A stretch of 64,000 nucleotides of DNA from Mycolicibacter virginiensis (GCF_022374935.2 NZ_CP092430.2:682001-746000), one strand, 5' to 3'; shown: positions 39,934 through 49,277, counted from the first letter of the stretch. Numbers and translations are program-made. Notes: generated by a model from the sequence alone, not told the origin.

Positions 39934-41352
39934 CTACCAGGGACTCGGCGCGTAATCCTTGAGGAAACACCCGTACAGATCTTCGCCGGCTTCCCCGCGC
40001 ACGATCGGGTCGTAGACCCGGGCGGCGCCGTCGACCAGATCCAACGGGGCGTGGAATCCCTCCTCGGCCAGTCGCAGCTTGGTGGGATGCGGGCGCTCAT
40101 CGGTGATCCAGCCGGTGTCCACCGCGGTCATCAGGATGCTGTCGTTCTCCAGCATTTCGGCTGCACTGGTGCGGGTCAGCATATTCAGCGCGGCCTTGGC
40201 CATGTTGGTGTGTGGATGGCCCGGGCCCTTGTAGCGGCGGCTGAACTGCCCCTCCATCGCCGACACATTCACCACGTACTTACGGTGGGCCGTAGCCGCC
40301 GCCATGGCCGGGCGAAGTCGGCTCACCAGGATGAACGGCGCGGTTTGGTTGCACAGCTGCACCTCGAGCAGCTCCAGGGCGTCGACCTCGTGCACCCGCT
40401 GGGTCCAGCTGTTCACCGCGGCGGTGTCGGGCAACAGCCCACCCGCGTCGATGGCGACGCCGGCGGCGATCCGCTGCGGGGAGGCGCTGCGGGCGGTCAG
40501 GGCGAGTTCGGTCAGCGCGTGCGGCTCCTGGTGCGCGGCGAGGCTGCCGGCCAGGGCCGCCGGATGGGCGTCGCTGACGTGGTCGAAGGTGATCACATCA
40601 ACCAGCTCGCCTGCGGGGGTGCGCTCGGCCTCGATGAGGGCGGCATACGAGCCGGGTGCGCGCCGCACCGTCTGCGCCGCGTTGTTGATCAGGATGTCCA
40701 ACGGGCCCTGGGCGGCCACCGTGTCAGCCAGCGCGACGACCTGTGCCGGGTCGCGCAGGTCGATACCCACCACCTGCAGCCGATGCAGCCAATCGGCGTG
40801 ATCGGGCATGGCGGCGAACCGGCGCACGGCATCGTTGGGGAACCGGGTGGTGATGGTGGTGTGTGCACCGTCACGCAGCAGCCGCAGCGCGATGTACATG
40901 CCGATCTTGGCGCGCCCGCCGGTGAGCAGGGCGCGGCGGCCGGTCAAGTCGGTGCGAGCATCGCGCTTGGCCCGGCTCATCGCGGCGCAGCCCGGGCAGA
41001 GCTGGTGATAGAACGCGTCCACCTGCGTGTAGTGGACCTTGCAGATGTAGCAGGCCTGCGAGCGCAGCAGTGTGCCCGCCGACGCCCCGACCGTGGCAGA
41101 CACCAGCGGAATGCCCTGCGTCTCGTCGTCGATTCGGCCCGGCGCCCCGGTGGCCGTGGCGGCGATGACGGCGTGATCGGCGGCGGCCACTGCGTCGCGT
41201 TTGGCGTTCCGGCGGGCCTTCTTGAGCGCCTTGAACATGCGCGCGGTGGCTCGGCGCACCGCGACGGCGTCGGGGTGCTCGGCCGGCAGCGAGTCGATCT
41301 CGGACAACACCTGCAGGCAGGTCGCGAGTTTCTCCGGGTCGATGACGGTCAC
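39934..41352 (-). CDS. SDR-like protein with N-terminal extension and zinc-ribbon-like CxxC pair; catalytic Tyr replaced
   Basis: The 472-residue protein has an unusual ~135-residue N-terminal region with two CxxC pairs (ACYICKVHYTQVD, then LCPGC), a likely zinc ribbon. An SDR domain follows: ALLTGGRAKIGMYIALRLL, with TGGRAKIG replacing TGxxxGIG, then NNAAQT and VNVSAMEG. At the catalytic YxxxK position it has TNMAK (HPHTNMAKAALNM), so the Tyr is Thr while the Lys remains. This suggests a non-dehydrogenase role or an altered mechanism. It lies alone and converges with the SDR gene. The frame is intact. Confidence 0.8.
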   Translation of the reverse strand: MTVIDPEKLATCLQVLSEIDSLPAEHPDAVAVRRATARMFKALKKARRNAKRDAVAAADHAVIAATATGAPGRIDDETQGIPLVSATVGASAGTLLRSQACYICKVHYTQVDAFYHQLCPGCAAMSRAKRDARTDLTGRRALLTGGRAKIGMYIALRLLRDGAHTTITTRFPNDAVRRFAAMPDHADWLHRLQVVGIDLRDPAQVVALADTVAAQGPLDILINNAAQTVRRAPGSYAALIEAERTPAGELVDVITFDHVSDAHPAALAGSLAAHQEPHALTELALTARSASPQRIAAGVAIDAGGLLPDTAAVNSWTQRVHEVDALELLEVQLCNQTAPFILVSRLRPAMAAATAHRKYVVNVSAMEGQFSRRYKGPGHPHTNMAKAALNMLTRTSAAEMLENDSILMTAVDTGWITDERPHPTKLRLAEEGFHAPLDLVDGAARVYDPIVRGEAGEDLYGCFLKDYAPSPW

Positions 41353-41577
41353 GCCTGGTAAGGGTACGGCCCCGTAACGACCGGCAAAAACACGACAGAC
41401 CCACGAACAGGGTCAAGGTAGTGCCACGCGGCCAGATCGTCAGGTAATCTAACGACCGTTCTACGCGCGGAACTCAGGTTCCGTATCGGTTGGCGACAGG
41501 TTTTCTTCGCCTGAATTGGGCGTTGCGCGAGCCGGGTTGCCCCGTCTGGATCTGATCGACCCGAACGACCGAGAGGC

Positions 41578-42018
41578 ATGCACCCGGTGTTCCGATTAAT
41601 GAGGCGGTTCTGGATTCCGCTACTGCTGGTGGTTGTCGTGGCACTGGGTGGGTATGCCATCTCCCGGATTCGCGCATCTCTGGGCCACCAAGGCCCGAAC
41701 CTGGCAGAGGGTTCGGCGATCACCGAGAACTTCAATCCGAAGCACATCACCTACGAGGTCACCGGTACCGGTGGGACCGCGAACCTCAACTACCTCGACG
41801 AGAATGGGCAACCGAATCTCATCGAAAACGCGTCGTTGCCTTGGTCGTTCACGATCGTGACGACGCTGCCGTCGATGTCGGCCAACATCATGGCCCAGGG
41901 TGATCGCGACACCCGCGACCTTCGATGCCGGGTGACCGTCGACGACGAAGTGCGCGACGAGCGCGCCAGCGACGACACCATCAAACCGTTCATCTACTGC
42001 TTGGTGAAATCCGTATGA
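41578..42018 (+). CDS. mmpS: MmpS family membrane protein
   Basis: The 146-residue protein has one TM helix (about 11-30, FWIPLLLVVVVALGGYAISR) and an extracytoplasmic domain with the conserved MmpS core: YEVTGTGGTANLNYLDENG, PWSFTIVTTLP, the MAQGD segment and the RCRVTVDDEVRDE end. MmpS proteins partner with MmpL exporters of lipids and siderophores (MmpS4/5-MmpL4/5 in M. tuberculosis). GAGAGG is just upstream of ATG 41578. Its stop overlaps the mmpL ATG (ATGA). The 225-nt upstream region carries GGAAC-TCAG-GTTCC (41469-41482), a weak operator candidate. Confidence 0.9.
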   Translation: MHPVFRLMRRFWIPLLLVVVVALGGYAISRIRASLGHQGPNLAEGSAITENFNPKHITYEVTGTGGTANLNYLDENGQPNLIENASLPWSFTIVTTLPSMSANIMAQGDRDTRDLRCRVTVDDEVRDERASDDTIKPFIYCLVKSV

Positions 42019-44888
42019 GCGAGCCGCAGCCCCACCGCCCCTTCTTAGGCCGGATGGTCCGGGTCTTCTCGCTGCCGATCATCTTGTTCTGGGTGCTCCT
42101 GGTGATCGTCCTGGGCGCGGTGATCCCGTCACTGGGCGAGGTCGCGGCCACCCGGTCGGTCCCGATCAGCCCTACCGGCGCGCCGTCGTACGCGGCGATG
42201 CTCAATATCGGCAAGGTGTTTCAGCAGTACGACTCGGACTCCACGGCGATGGTCGTGCTCGAAAGTGATGAGCCGGTCGGCGAAGCCGCGCACGAGTTCT
42301 ACGACCAGATCGTCGCCAAACTCGAGGCCGATCACGAGCACGTGCAAAACGTTCAGGACTTCTGGAGTGATCCGCTGACCGCGGCGGGTTCACAGAGCGT
42401 GGACGGCAAGTCCGCCTACGTGCAGATCTTCCTCAATGGCTCGCAGGGCACCACCGAAAGCCACGAGTCGGTGGCGGCGGTACGCGACATCGTCGCGTCG
42501 GTACCCCCGCCGCCGGGCATCAAAGCCCATGTCGCGGGCAACACGGTCCTCAACGCCGACACCAGTGTGGCCGGGCATCAAAGCATGCATCGGCTGGAGT
42601 TCGTGTCGGTCGCCATCATCATCGTGATGCTGCTCGCCATCTACCGCTCGGTGGTGACGATGCTGATCTCCATGGTCGCCATCGGCCTGGGACTGTTTGC
42701 CGCCATGAGCGTTACGGCCGCCGCCGGCAACATGAACATCGTCGGCCTGACCCCGTATGCGGTGAGCATGGTGACGATGCTGTCCATCGCCGCGATCACC
42801 GATTACCTGATCTTCCTCCTCGGCCGATATCACGAAGAGCGAGCGAAGGGCCTCGATCCCGAAGAGGCGTTCTATGTCTCCTACAGCGGCGTCTCGCACG
42901 TCATCCTGGGTTCGGGGTTGACCATCGTCGGCGCCTTGATGTGCCTGAGCATGACCACGCTGCCCTACTTCCAGACCATGGGCCCGCCCTGCGCGATCGC
43001 GATCCTGGTCGTCATCGCCGCCTCCCTGACACTGGCCCCGGCGATACTCACCGTGGCATCGAAGTTCGGGCTACTCGACCCCAAACAGAAACTGTCGACG
43101 CGGAACTGGCGCAAGGTCGGAACCGTCACGGTCCGCTGGCCCGTCCCGGTCATCTTGATGAGCAGCGCGCTTGCCGTCGTGGGCTTCATCAGCCTGCTGA
43201 CGTATGTGCCGCAGTACAACGACCAGAAGTTCACTCCCGCCGACATGCCGGCCAACCTGGCCATGGCGGTCGCGGACCGGCATTTCTCCCAGGCCCGGAT
43301 GAACCCCGAACTGTTGATGCTCGAAACCGATCATGACCTGCGCACCCCCGCAGACATGCTGGTGATCGAGAAGGTCGCCAAGAGCGTCTTTCGCATGCGG
43401 GGCATCGATCGGGTGCAGACCATCACCCGCCCGCTGGGCGCACCGATCGAGCACAGCTCGATCCCCTTCCTGCTCGGCGCGCAGAACGCCGGCACCCTGC
43501 AGGCCGCGAAGTTCAACAATGACAACTCGGCTCAGATGCTCGAACAGGCCGACGAGATGAGCAAGACCGTCGCCAACATGGAGCGCATGTACGACATCAC
43601 CAAGCGCATGACCGAAGTCACGCACAGCATGGTCGCCAGGACCCACGACATGGCGGACACCACCGATCAATTGCGGGACCATATCGCCGATTTCGACGAC
43701 TTCTTCCGGGTGTTCCGCAACTACTTCTACTGGGAACCGCACTGCTTCGACATCCCGATCTGCAACTCACTGCGATCGATCTTCGACACCATGGACGGCA
43801 TCGACCAACTCGACGAACAGATCCAGAATCTCACCGTCGACATGGACCGCCTGGACAAGTTGCTGCCGCAGATGTTGCCGGTTCTGCAGAACACCATCGA
43901 CTCGATGACGACGATGCGCGACTTCATGCTCGCGACCCACAGCACCATGGCCGGAACCCAGGCCCAGCAACAGGAATTGGCCAAAGGCGAGACGGAGATA
44001 GGCCTGTACTTCGATCAGGCCAAGAACGACGATTTCTTCTACATGCCGCCGGATGTGTTCGACAATCCTGACTTCAAGCGTGGCATCAAGATGTTCATGT
44101 CGCCAGACCACAAGTCGGTCCGGATGATCATCACCCACCAGGGCGACCCGGCCTCGGTGGAGGGCATCGCACATGTCCGGGACCTCAAAGACGTTGTCGC
44201 CGACGCCCTCAAGGGCACCCCGCTGGCCAGCGCGAAGGTCTCGCTCGCCGGTACCGCATCGCTGTACGCCGACATGCAGGACGGCGTCGTCATCGACCTG
44301 ATGATTGTGCTGATCGCGTCGCTGATCCTGATCTTCGCGATCATGCTGATCATCACCCGCAGCGTGGTGGCCGCCCTGGTGATCGTCGGCACCGTGGCGG
44401 CATCCTTGGGTATCGCGTGTGGATTGTCGGTGCTGCTCTGGCAGGACATCCTGGGCCTGGGCGTGCAGTGGATCGTGATCCCGTTGTCGATGGTGATCCT
44501 GCTGGCCGTGGGTTCGGACTACAACCTCCTGGTGGTCTCGCGCCTGCGGGAAGAGATAGCCGCCGGGCTCAACACCGGCATCATCCGAGGTGTGGGGGCG
44601 ACGGGGCGTGTCGTGACCGCGGCGGGCTTGGTGTTCGCCTTCACCATGATGGCGATGATCGTCAGTGACCTGCGCGTGGTCGGCCAGCTCGGTACGACGA
44701 TCGGTATCGGCCTGATCATCGACACGTTGATCGTCCGGGCGTTCATGACACCGTCGATCGCTGCGGCGCTGGGTCGCTGGTTCTGGTGGCCGCTCAACAC
44801 TTTTGAGATCACCAGGCGCGGCCGTAGCGGACCCGAACCGCAGCCGGCCGAAGACAACACCGCGCCCATTCCGCAACCCACGTCGTAG
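42015..44888 (+). CDS. mmpL: MmpL family RND transporter
   Basis: The 957-residue transporter has the MmpL4/5-type layout: TM1 (about 17-38), a first periplasmic domain, TM2-6 (about 195-370), TM7 (~405), a long second periplasmic domain with a coiled-coil-like insert (about 500-680, many Met/Asp/Thr heptads) and TM8-12 (about 760-930). The proton-relay motifs are TDYLIFLLGRYHEER and GSDYNLLVVSRLREE. Together with MmpS it would export lipids, siderophores or drugs. Translation is coupled to mmpS (ATGA). The TetR gene follows after 10 nt and probably regulates the operon. Confidence 0.92.
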   Translation: MSEPQPHRPFLGRMVRVFSLPIILFWVLLVIVLGAVIPSLGEVAATRSVPISPTGAPSYAAMLNIGKVFQQYDSDSTAMVVLESDEPVGEAAHEFYDQIVAKLEADHEHVQNVQDFWSDPLTAAGSQSVDGKSAYVQIFLNGSQGTTESHESVAAVRDIVASVPPPPGIKAHVAGNTVLNADTSVAGHQSMHRLEFVSVAIIIVMLLAIYRSVVTMLISMVAIGLGLFAAMSVTAAAGNMNIVGLTPYAVSMVTMLSIAAITDYLIFLLGRYHEERAKGLDPEEAFYVSYSGVSHVILGSGLTIVGALMCLSMTTLPYFQTMGPPCAIAILVVIAASLTLAPAILTVASKFGLLDPKQKLSTRNWRKVGTVTVRWPVPVILMSSALAVVGFISLLTYVPQYNDQKFTPADMPANLAMAVADRHFSQARMNPELLMLETDHDLRTPADMLVIEKVAKSVFRMRGIDRVQTITRPLGAPIEHSSIPFLLGAQNAGTLQAAKFNNDNSAQMLEQADEMSKTVANMERMYDITKRMTEVTHSMVARTHDMADTTDQLRDHIADFDDFFRVFRNYFYWEPHCFDIPICNSLRSIFDTMDGIDQLDEQIQNLTVDMDRLDKLLPQMLPVLQNTIDSMTTMRDFMLATHSTMAGTQAQQQELAKGETEIGLYFDQAKNDDFFYMPPDVFDNPDFKRGIKMFMSPDHKSVRMIITHQGDPASVEGIAHVRDLKDVVADALKGTPLASAKVSLAGTASLYADMQDGVVIDLMIVLIASLILIFAIMLIITRSVVAALVIVGTVAASLGIACGLSVLLWQDILGLGVQWIVIPLSMVILLAVGSDYNLLVVSRLREEIAAGLNTGIIRGVGATGRVVTAAGLVFAFTMMAMIVSDLRVVGQLGTTIGIGLIIDTLIVRAFMTPSIAAALGRWFWWPLNTFEITRRGRSGPEPQPAEDNTAPIPQPTS

Positions 44889-44898
44889 GTGCCCGGCG

Positions 44899-45516
44899 AT
44901 GGCAGACACCGAATCGAAGTTGCGCAGGCGCACCGATGGGCGACTCGATCGGTCGCGTGACCCAGCGATCCTCGATGCCGCCTTGGCCGCCCTGGCCGAG
45001 AACGGCTACGACGACACCAACATGAACGACATCGCCGCGCGCGCCGGCGTCGGCAAGGCCGCCATCTACCGCCGCTGGTCGTCGAAGGCCGCGCTGATCG
45101 CCGATGCGCTGGTGTACTGGCGACCCGACCTGATGGACGACGACGTCGCCGACACCGGCAGCCTGGCCGGCGACTTCGACGCGCTGGTGGGACGGATGGC
45201 GCGCACCGACGACGCGCTGATCCCCAACGACGTGGTGTTGCGGGTTGCGGTCGAGGCCGCCCACGATCCACACCTCGCCACCGCACTCGACGACATGCTT
45301 CTGCTCAAGGGCAGACGCGTGGTGACCACCATCCTGCAGCGGGCCGCCGACCGTGGCGAGGTGGCACCCGGCCGTGACTGGTCGCTGATCGCCGATGTGC
45401 TGGCCGGAGTGGGTCTGATCCGGGTCATGAGCGGTCAGAGCTTCGACGCGAAGTTCGCCCGGCAGGTCATCGACACGCTGGTCCTTCCCGCCGTCCTGGC
45501 GGCGAGCGCCGATTAG
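44899..45516 (+). CDS. TetR family transcriptional regulator
   Basis: The 205-residue regulator has the N-terminal HTH typical of TetR (ILDAALAALAENGYDDTNMN, DIAARAGVGKAAIYRRWSSK) and an all-helical ligand-binding domain, including LILPAVLAAS-like dimer helices at the end. It lies 10 nt behind mmpL in the same direction and likely controls mmpS-mmpL expression, as TetR proteins do for several mycobacterial MmpS-MmpL pairs. ATG 44899 is chosen because the longer frame would overlap mmpL. The operator was not identified with confidence. Confidence 0.87.
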   Translation: MADTESKLRRRTDGRLDRSRDPAILDAALAALAENGYDDTNMNDIAARAGVGKAAIYRRWSSKAALIADALVYWRPDLMDDDVADTGSLAGDFDALVGRMARTDDALIPNDVVLRVAVEAAHDPHLATALDDMLLLKGRRVVTTILQRAADRGEVAPGRDWSLIADVLAGVGLIRVMSGQSFDAKFARQVIDTLVLPAVLAASAD

Positions 45517-45553
45517 TGATTCGCTCCAGGTCGCAAATACAATCGCGGGCGCA

Positions 45554-47146
45554 ATGACCGAGATCTCCGCTGAAGCGGGCCGCCGCAGAACCTTCGCCGT
45601 GATCAGCCACCCCGATGCCGGCAAATCGACCTTGACCGAGGCCCTGGTGCTGCATGCCAAGGCCATCACCGAGGCCGGCGCGGTGCACGGCAAATCCGGC
45701 CGTCGTGCCACGGTGTCGGACTGGATGGAGATGGAGAAAGCCCGAGGCATCTCCATCACCTCGACGGCCCTGCAGTTCCCGTACCGCACCCCCAAGGGGC
45801 AGGACTGCGTCATCAACCTGCTCGACACTCCCGGCCACGCCGACTTCTCCGAAGACACCTACCGGGTGCTGACCGCCGTCGACTCCGCGGTCATGCTCAT
45901 CGATGCCGCGAAAGGCCTTGAGCCGCAGACCCTCAAGCTGTTCCAGGTGTGTCGCCATCGTCGGATCCCGATCATCACGGTGATCAACAAGTGGGACCGG
46001 CCCGGCCGGCACGCCCTGGAATTGATGGACGAGATCCACGCCCGCATCGGGCTGCGCCCCACCCCGCTGACCTGGCCGGTTGGCATCGCCGGAGAATTCG
46101 ACGGGGTGCTCGATCGCCGGTCCGGGAACTTCATCCGGTTCACCCGCACCGCCGGCGGCGCCACCGCGGCACCCGAGGAGCACATCGCCGCGGCCGACGC
46201 GCATGCCGCGGCCGGCGATGACTGGGATACCGCGGTCGAAGAGTGCGAGCTGCTGAGCGCCGACGGAGCCGACTTCGACCGCGAGGCGTTCCTGGGCTGC
46301 ACGGCGACACCGGTGCTGTTCACCTCGGCGGCCTTGAACTTCGGCGTGAATCAGCTGCTCGACGTGCTCACCGAGTTGGCGCCGGCGCCCAGCGGGGCGC
46401 TCGACGTCGACGGCGGCCGGCGCGCCACCGACGCACCGTTCAGTGCCTTCGTGTTCAAGGTGCAAGCCGGAATGGACTCCGCGCACCGCGATCGCATCGC
46501 TTTCGCGCGGGTGTACTCGGGAACCTTCGAACGTGGCGACGTGCTCACCCACGCCGCGAGCGGCAAGCCCTTTGTCACCAAGTACGCCCAGTCGGTGTTC
46601 GGCCAGCAGCGCTCCACCTTGGACACCGCCTGGCCCGGCGATGTGATCGGGTTGGCCAACGCCGCCGCGCTGCGTCCCGGCGACACGCTGTATTGCGATG
46701 TGCCCGTGCAGTACCCGCCGATCCCGAGCTTCTCGCCCGAGCACTTCTCGGTGGCGCGCAACGTCGATCCCAGCAAGCACAAGCAGTTCCGCCGCGGCAT
46801 CGAGCAGTTGGACCAAGAGGGCGTGGTGCAGGTGCTGGTCTCCGATCGCCGTGGTGAGCAGGCGCCGGTGCTTGCCGCGGTCGGCCCGATGCAGTTCGAG
46901 GTGGCCGCACACCGCATGGCCAGCGAAATGGGCGCGCCGATCACGCTGGAGCCGCTGCCGTATCAGGTCGCGCGGATCGTGGACGCCGCCGACGTCGACT
47001 TCGTGAACAAGCAGTCGCTGGCGGAAGTCTTGACCCGCACCGACGGCGTGCACCTGGTGCTGTTCTCCAACGCGTGGCGGCTGCAGGGTTTCCAGCGCGA
47101 CAACCCCGATGTGCAGCTGCGGTCCCTGGTGGCCGCCGAGGGCTAG
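45554..47146 (+). CDS. prfC: Peptide chain release factor 3 (RF3)
   Basis: The 530-residue translational GTPase has G1 SHPDAGKST, G2 RGISITS, G3 DTPGHADF and G4 NKWDRPGR, then domain II (DAPFSAFVFKVQAGMDSAHR) and domain III (GPMQFEVAAHRMASE). Length and motifs match RF3, which recycles RF1/RF2 from the ribosome, and distinguish it from EF-G and BipA. A ~15-residue insert (APEEHIAAADAHAAAG) in the G domain is Ala-rich. It starts 37 nt after the TetR gene. A GGGCGC stretch is the only Shine-Dalgarno candidate. Confidence 0.93.
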   Translation: MTEISAEAGRRRTFAVISHPDAGKSTLTEALVLHAKAITEAGAVHGKSGRRATVSDWMEMEKARGISITSTALQFPYRTPKGQDCVINLLDTPGHADFSEDTYRVLTAVDSAVMLIDAAKGLEPQTLKLFQVCRHRRIPIITVINKWDRPGRHALELMDEIHARIGLRPTPLTWPVGIAGEFDGVLDRRSGNFIRFTRTAGGATAAPEEHIAAADAHAAAGDDWDTAVEECELLSADGADFDREAFLGCTATPVLFTSAALNFGVNQLLDVLTELAPAPSGALDVDGGRRATDAPFSAFVFKVQAGMDSAHRDRIAFARVYSGTFERGDVLTHAASGKPFVTKYAQSVFGQQRSTLDTAWPGDVIGLANAAALRPGDTLYCDVPVQYPPIPSFSPEHFSVARNVDPSKHKQFRRGIEQLDQEGVVQVLVSDRRGEQAPVLAAVGPMQFEVAAHRMASEMGAPITLEPLPYQVARIVDAADVDFVNKQSLAEVLTRTDGVHLVLFSNAWRLQGFQRDNPDVQLRSLVAAEG

Positions 47147-47154
47147 TTCGACCG

Positions 47155-48033
47155 CTAGGTGCGCAGCCGCACCATGCGTGTCGTCGAACTCTCGTCGAGC
47201 TCCACCAGGTCCGAGTAGGACCGCAGGAAATCACTGAAAGACTTGTAGCCCAGGGCCTTCTCGCTGAACGACGGGTCCATGCGCTTCATCTGGGCCTTGA
47301 CCGACGAGTTGTGCAGCCACTCGACGTCGTCTTTCTCCAGGCCGATCTTCAGGGCGCGGATGAGCAGCCCGGTGGCGGTGTCCTGCGGATCCGGTTGCGG
47401 CTCCTCGGGCTCCTCTTTGGCTTGGCGGGTGCGGCGCTTGGGTTCGGCGTCTGCCTCGGCGGTGACCGGCGCGGGCTCGAACACCGGCACGCCGGGCAGC
47501 GCGTCGTAGCTGACGAAGTCGTCGCAGGCCGCGGCCAGGGCGCGGCTGGTCGAGCCGGCCACGCCGATGCCGACGACATAGCGGCCCAACCGTTTACAGC
47601 GCTGGGCCAGCGGGATGTAGTCGGAGTCGCCGGCCACGATCACCACATGCGTCAGATCCGGTAACCGGAACATGTCCTCGACCGCATCGACCGCCAACCG
47701 GATGTCGGCGCCGTTCTTGCCGTAGGCCGCGGCCGGGAACAACTGCACCAGATCGACCGCTCGCCCCACCAGCTGCGCACGGTAGCCGGTGTTGACCTCC
47801 GCCGACCAGTCGGCGTAGGCGCGGGTGAGCACCAGCGTCCCGAACGACGAGGCGAAGTCGATGATCGCCCCGACGTCGACGGTCGCCCGGGCGAGGCGTT
47901 CGGGATGCTTGGACAGGCCCTTGGACTTGTCCTTCTGAAACGAACTGCGCCCGTTGACCTGGTCGTAGCGCGAGATCACGATGTTGTCGAAGTCGAGGTA
48001 GACCGCGACGCGGGTGTCTCCGGATTCCGTCAT
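47155..48033 (-). CDS. NYN (PIN-like) nuclease-domain protein with C-terminal LOTUS/OST-HTH-like domain
   Basis: The 292-residue protein starts RVAVYLDFDNIVISRYD, a NYN domain start with the metal-binding Asp. It continues with ADIRLAVDAVEDM and VVIVAGDSDYIPLAQRCKRL, the other conserved acidic residues of NYN/LabA-like RNases. A charged, Pro-rich linker (~205-225) leads to a C-terminal domain (SEKALGYKSFSDFLRSYSDLV) typical of OST-HTH/LOTUS RNA-binding domains. It probably acts on RNA. ATG 48033 gives the first strand immediately. Upstream frames to 48192 run through a repeat element. It is convergent with prfC. Confidence 0.85.
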   Translation of the reverse strand: MTESGDTRVAVYLDFDNIVISRYDQVNGRSSFQKDKSKGLSKHPERLARATVDVGAIIDFASSFGTLVLTRAYADWSAEVNTGYRAQLVGRAVDLVQLFPAAAYGKNGADIRLAVDAVEDMFRLPDLTHVVIVAGDSDYIPLAQRCKRLGRYVVGIGVAGSTSRALAAACDDFVSYDALPGVPVFEPAPVTAEADAEPKRRTRQAKEEPEEPQPDPQDTATGLLIRALKIGLEKDDVEWLHNSSVKAQMKRMDPSFSEKALGYKSFSDFLRSYSDLVELDESSTTRMVRLRT

Positions 48034-48091
48034 GGTCTCAGTGTGACGCACCACCGGCCCCATCCATAACGGCTTGGCGGGGATGGGGGAG

Positions 48092-48184
48092 GTGCCCACC
48101 TTTGAGCGACAACCGCGAGTGCGTCGCGGGGTGGGTGCAATTACGCGCCGGGTTGGGGTGACGTTGTCGCGCAGAGGCGGGCAA
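48092..48184. repeat. Dispersed palindromic intergenic element, copy C
   Basis: GTGCCCACCTTTGAGCGACA (48092-48111) faces TTGTCGCGCAGAGGCGGGC (48164-48182), followed by a CCACAT block as in copies B and D. It occupies most of the 195-nt gap between the NYN gene and the next membrane-protein gene. Confidence 0.7.
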
Positions 48185-48228
48185 ATGTCCACATGGTCCG
48201 GCCCGGCGGCCCGCCGTCGGCGACGTGC

Positions 48229-48537
48229 CTAACCGGCCCGGTACCAGCGCGGAATCAGCTCCGGGTCCGGCAGCGGGTACTGCCCGAAGAACCCGCGCGG
48301 GTCGCCGCGCAACACCTGGGCGTTCTGAACGTCGGCGCGCTGGCGGATTTCGCTGAGCCGGGTCCATTCGGCGGCGCGGTACGCGGTGTAACTGCGCATC
48401 AGCCGGCGCGTGACGATCACCAGCAAGGTGATCACGGCGCCGGCCAGAATGAGCCAGCGCAGCCACCACAGCAACGCGATGAACACGAGAATGGCGAAGC
48501 CCGTTCCGTTGCTGCCCGACTGTTTGCGATTCCCCAT
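48229..48537 (-). CDS. Hypothetical small membrane protein
   Basis: The 102-residue protein has a polar start (MGNRKQSGSNG), one or two hydrophobic segments (about 13-43, with LLWWLRWLILAGAVITLLVI) and a cytoplasmic tail rich in Arg/Gln, ending LPDPELIPRWYRAG. No family is recognised. It is preceded by a tight gap to the vapC gene and transcribed in the same direction, but has no obvious link to it. Confidence 0.65.
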   Translation of the reverse strand: MGNRKQSGSNGTGFAILVFIALLWWLRWLILAGAVITLLVIVTRRLMRSYTAYRAAEWTRLSEIRQRADVQNAQVLRGDPRGFFGQYPLPDPELIPRWYRAG

Positions 48538-48577
48538 GGTCGCGACGGTAAGCCTGGGGTGTGACAGATCGGGGCGA

Positions 48578-48976
48578 CTAGCGACCCGGGGAAACGGTCG
48601 GCAGGCCGATGGCTTCGGCGGCCGCGAGCAGGCGTCCGTCGTAGGCGACGAACGCCGTCAGCCTGGCGCCGAACACCGCGTGGCTGGTCGCCAGATGGAT
48701 GGCGTCCAGGGATCGCAGCGTCGGGTCGGGTAAAGCCGCAGCGGCGGCCCGAACCACCTCGTTCACTTCGTAGCGGGAGACCCGTGCCAGCGTTGCCGGG
48801 ACATCGACCAGCAACGACGGCTCCGCCCGTCGGATAGCGCGAGGCAGTTCGGCCTCGATCAGCGTTGAGGACACCCATGGCGTTGGCTGCTGTGCGGCAA
48901 GCCAGTCGACCAGCGCATCACTCTCCGGTTCACGCCGGATGAGCTTCACCAGAGCCGACGTGTCCAGATACAGCAC
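48578..48976 (-). CDS. vapC: VapC toxin (PIN-domain ribonuclease)
   Basis: The 132-residue protein starts LYLDTSALVKL, the first acidic residue of a PIN domain. It has further conserved acidic residues in STLIEAELPRA and LRSLDAIHLATSH, and ends in a TAFVAYDGRLLAAAEAIGLP strand-helix with the last Asp. Four acidic residues coordinate Mg2+ for RNA cleavage. It starts at a GTG that shares one base with the vapB stop (TAGTG), so translation is coupled. It pairs with the antitoxin gene directly upstream. Confidence 0.9.
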   Translation of the reverse strand: MLYLDTSALVKLIRREPESDALVDWLAAQQPTPWVSSTLIEAELPRAIRRAEPSLLVDVPATLARVSRYEVNEVVRAAAAALPDPTLRSLDAIHLATSHAVFGARLTAFVAYDGRLLAAAEAIGLPTVSPGR

Positions 48977-49254
48977 TAGTAGCGCTCGTCATCCCGCATC
49001 TCGCGGAGCAAATCCCCTGCCTCGTGATCGGTACGAACCGGACCCGTTGGGCGAGGCACCGGCCCGCTGACGGTCGCCGGGTGAAGTTGCCCCGCCTTGA
49101 TCATCTCGGCCAGTGGACTGTCCTGGGCGGGGACAAGGCGGGCGACTACCGTTCCCCGCTCGGTGATCTCCAGATGCTCGCCGCGCTTGACCCGCGCCAG
49201 TACACCGGCGGTGTTCTGGTTCAGCTCGCGTACCGGCACTTCAGACATGCTCAT
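48976..49254 (-). CDS. vapB: VapB-type antitoxin (Phd/YefM fold)
   Basis: The 92-residue protein has a Phd/YefM-like N-terminus: VPVRELNQNTAGVLARVKRG, then EHLEITERGTVVARLVP. This forms the DNA-binding dimer. The acidic C-terminal tail (DHEAGDLLREMRDDERY) would wrap the VapC active site. It is directly upstream of and coupled to vapC. A 7+7 palindrome 4-23 nt before the ATG is the probable operator through which the complex represses itself. Confidence 0.88.
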   Translation of the reverse strand: MSMSEVPVRELNQNTAGVLARVKRGEHLEITERGTVVARLVPAQDSPLAEMIKAGQLHPATVSGPVPRPTGPVRTDHEAGDLLREMRDDERY

Positions 49255-49257
49255 AGG

Positions 49258-49277
49258 GTACTACGAATTTGTAGTAC
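49258..49277. promoter_or_regulatory. vapBC operator palindrome
   Basis: GTACTAC-GAATTT-GTAGTAC is a perfect 7-bp inverted repeat with a 6-nt AT-rich centre, ending 3 nt before the vapB start codon. Its position and symmetry fit binding of a VapB dimer and autorepression. Confidence 0.75.

Noticed and set aside
45467..47053. 528-codon minus-strand frame over prfC
   Set aside because: Shadow of prfC, whose GTPase motifs are all present; no recognisable domain in the shadow.
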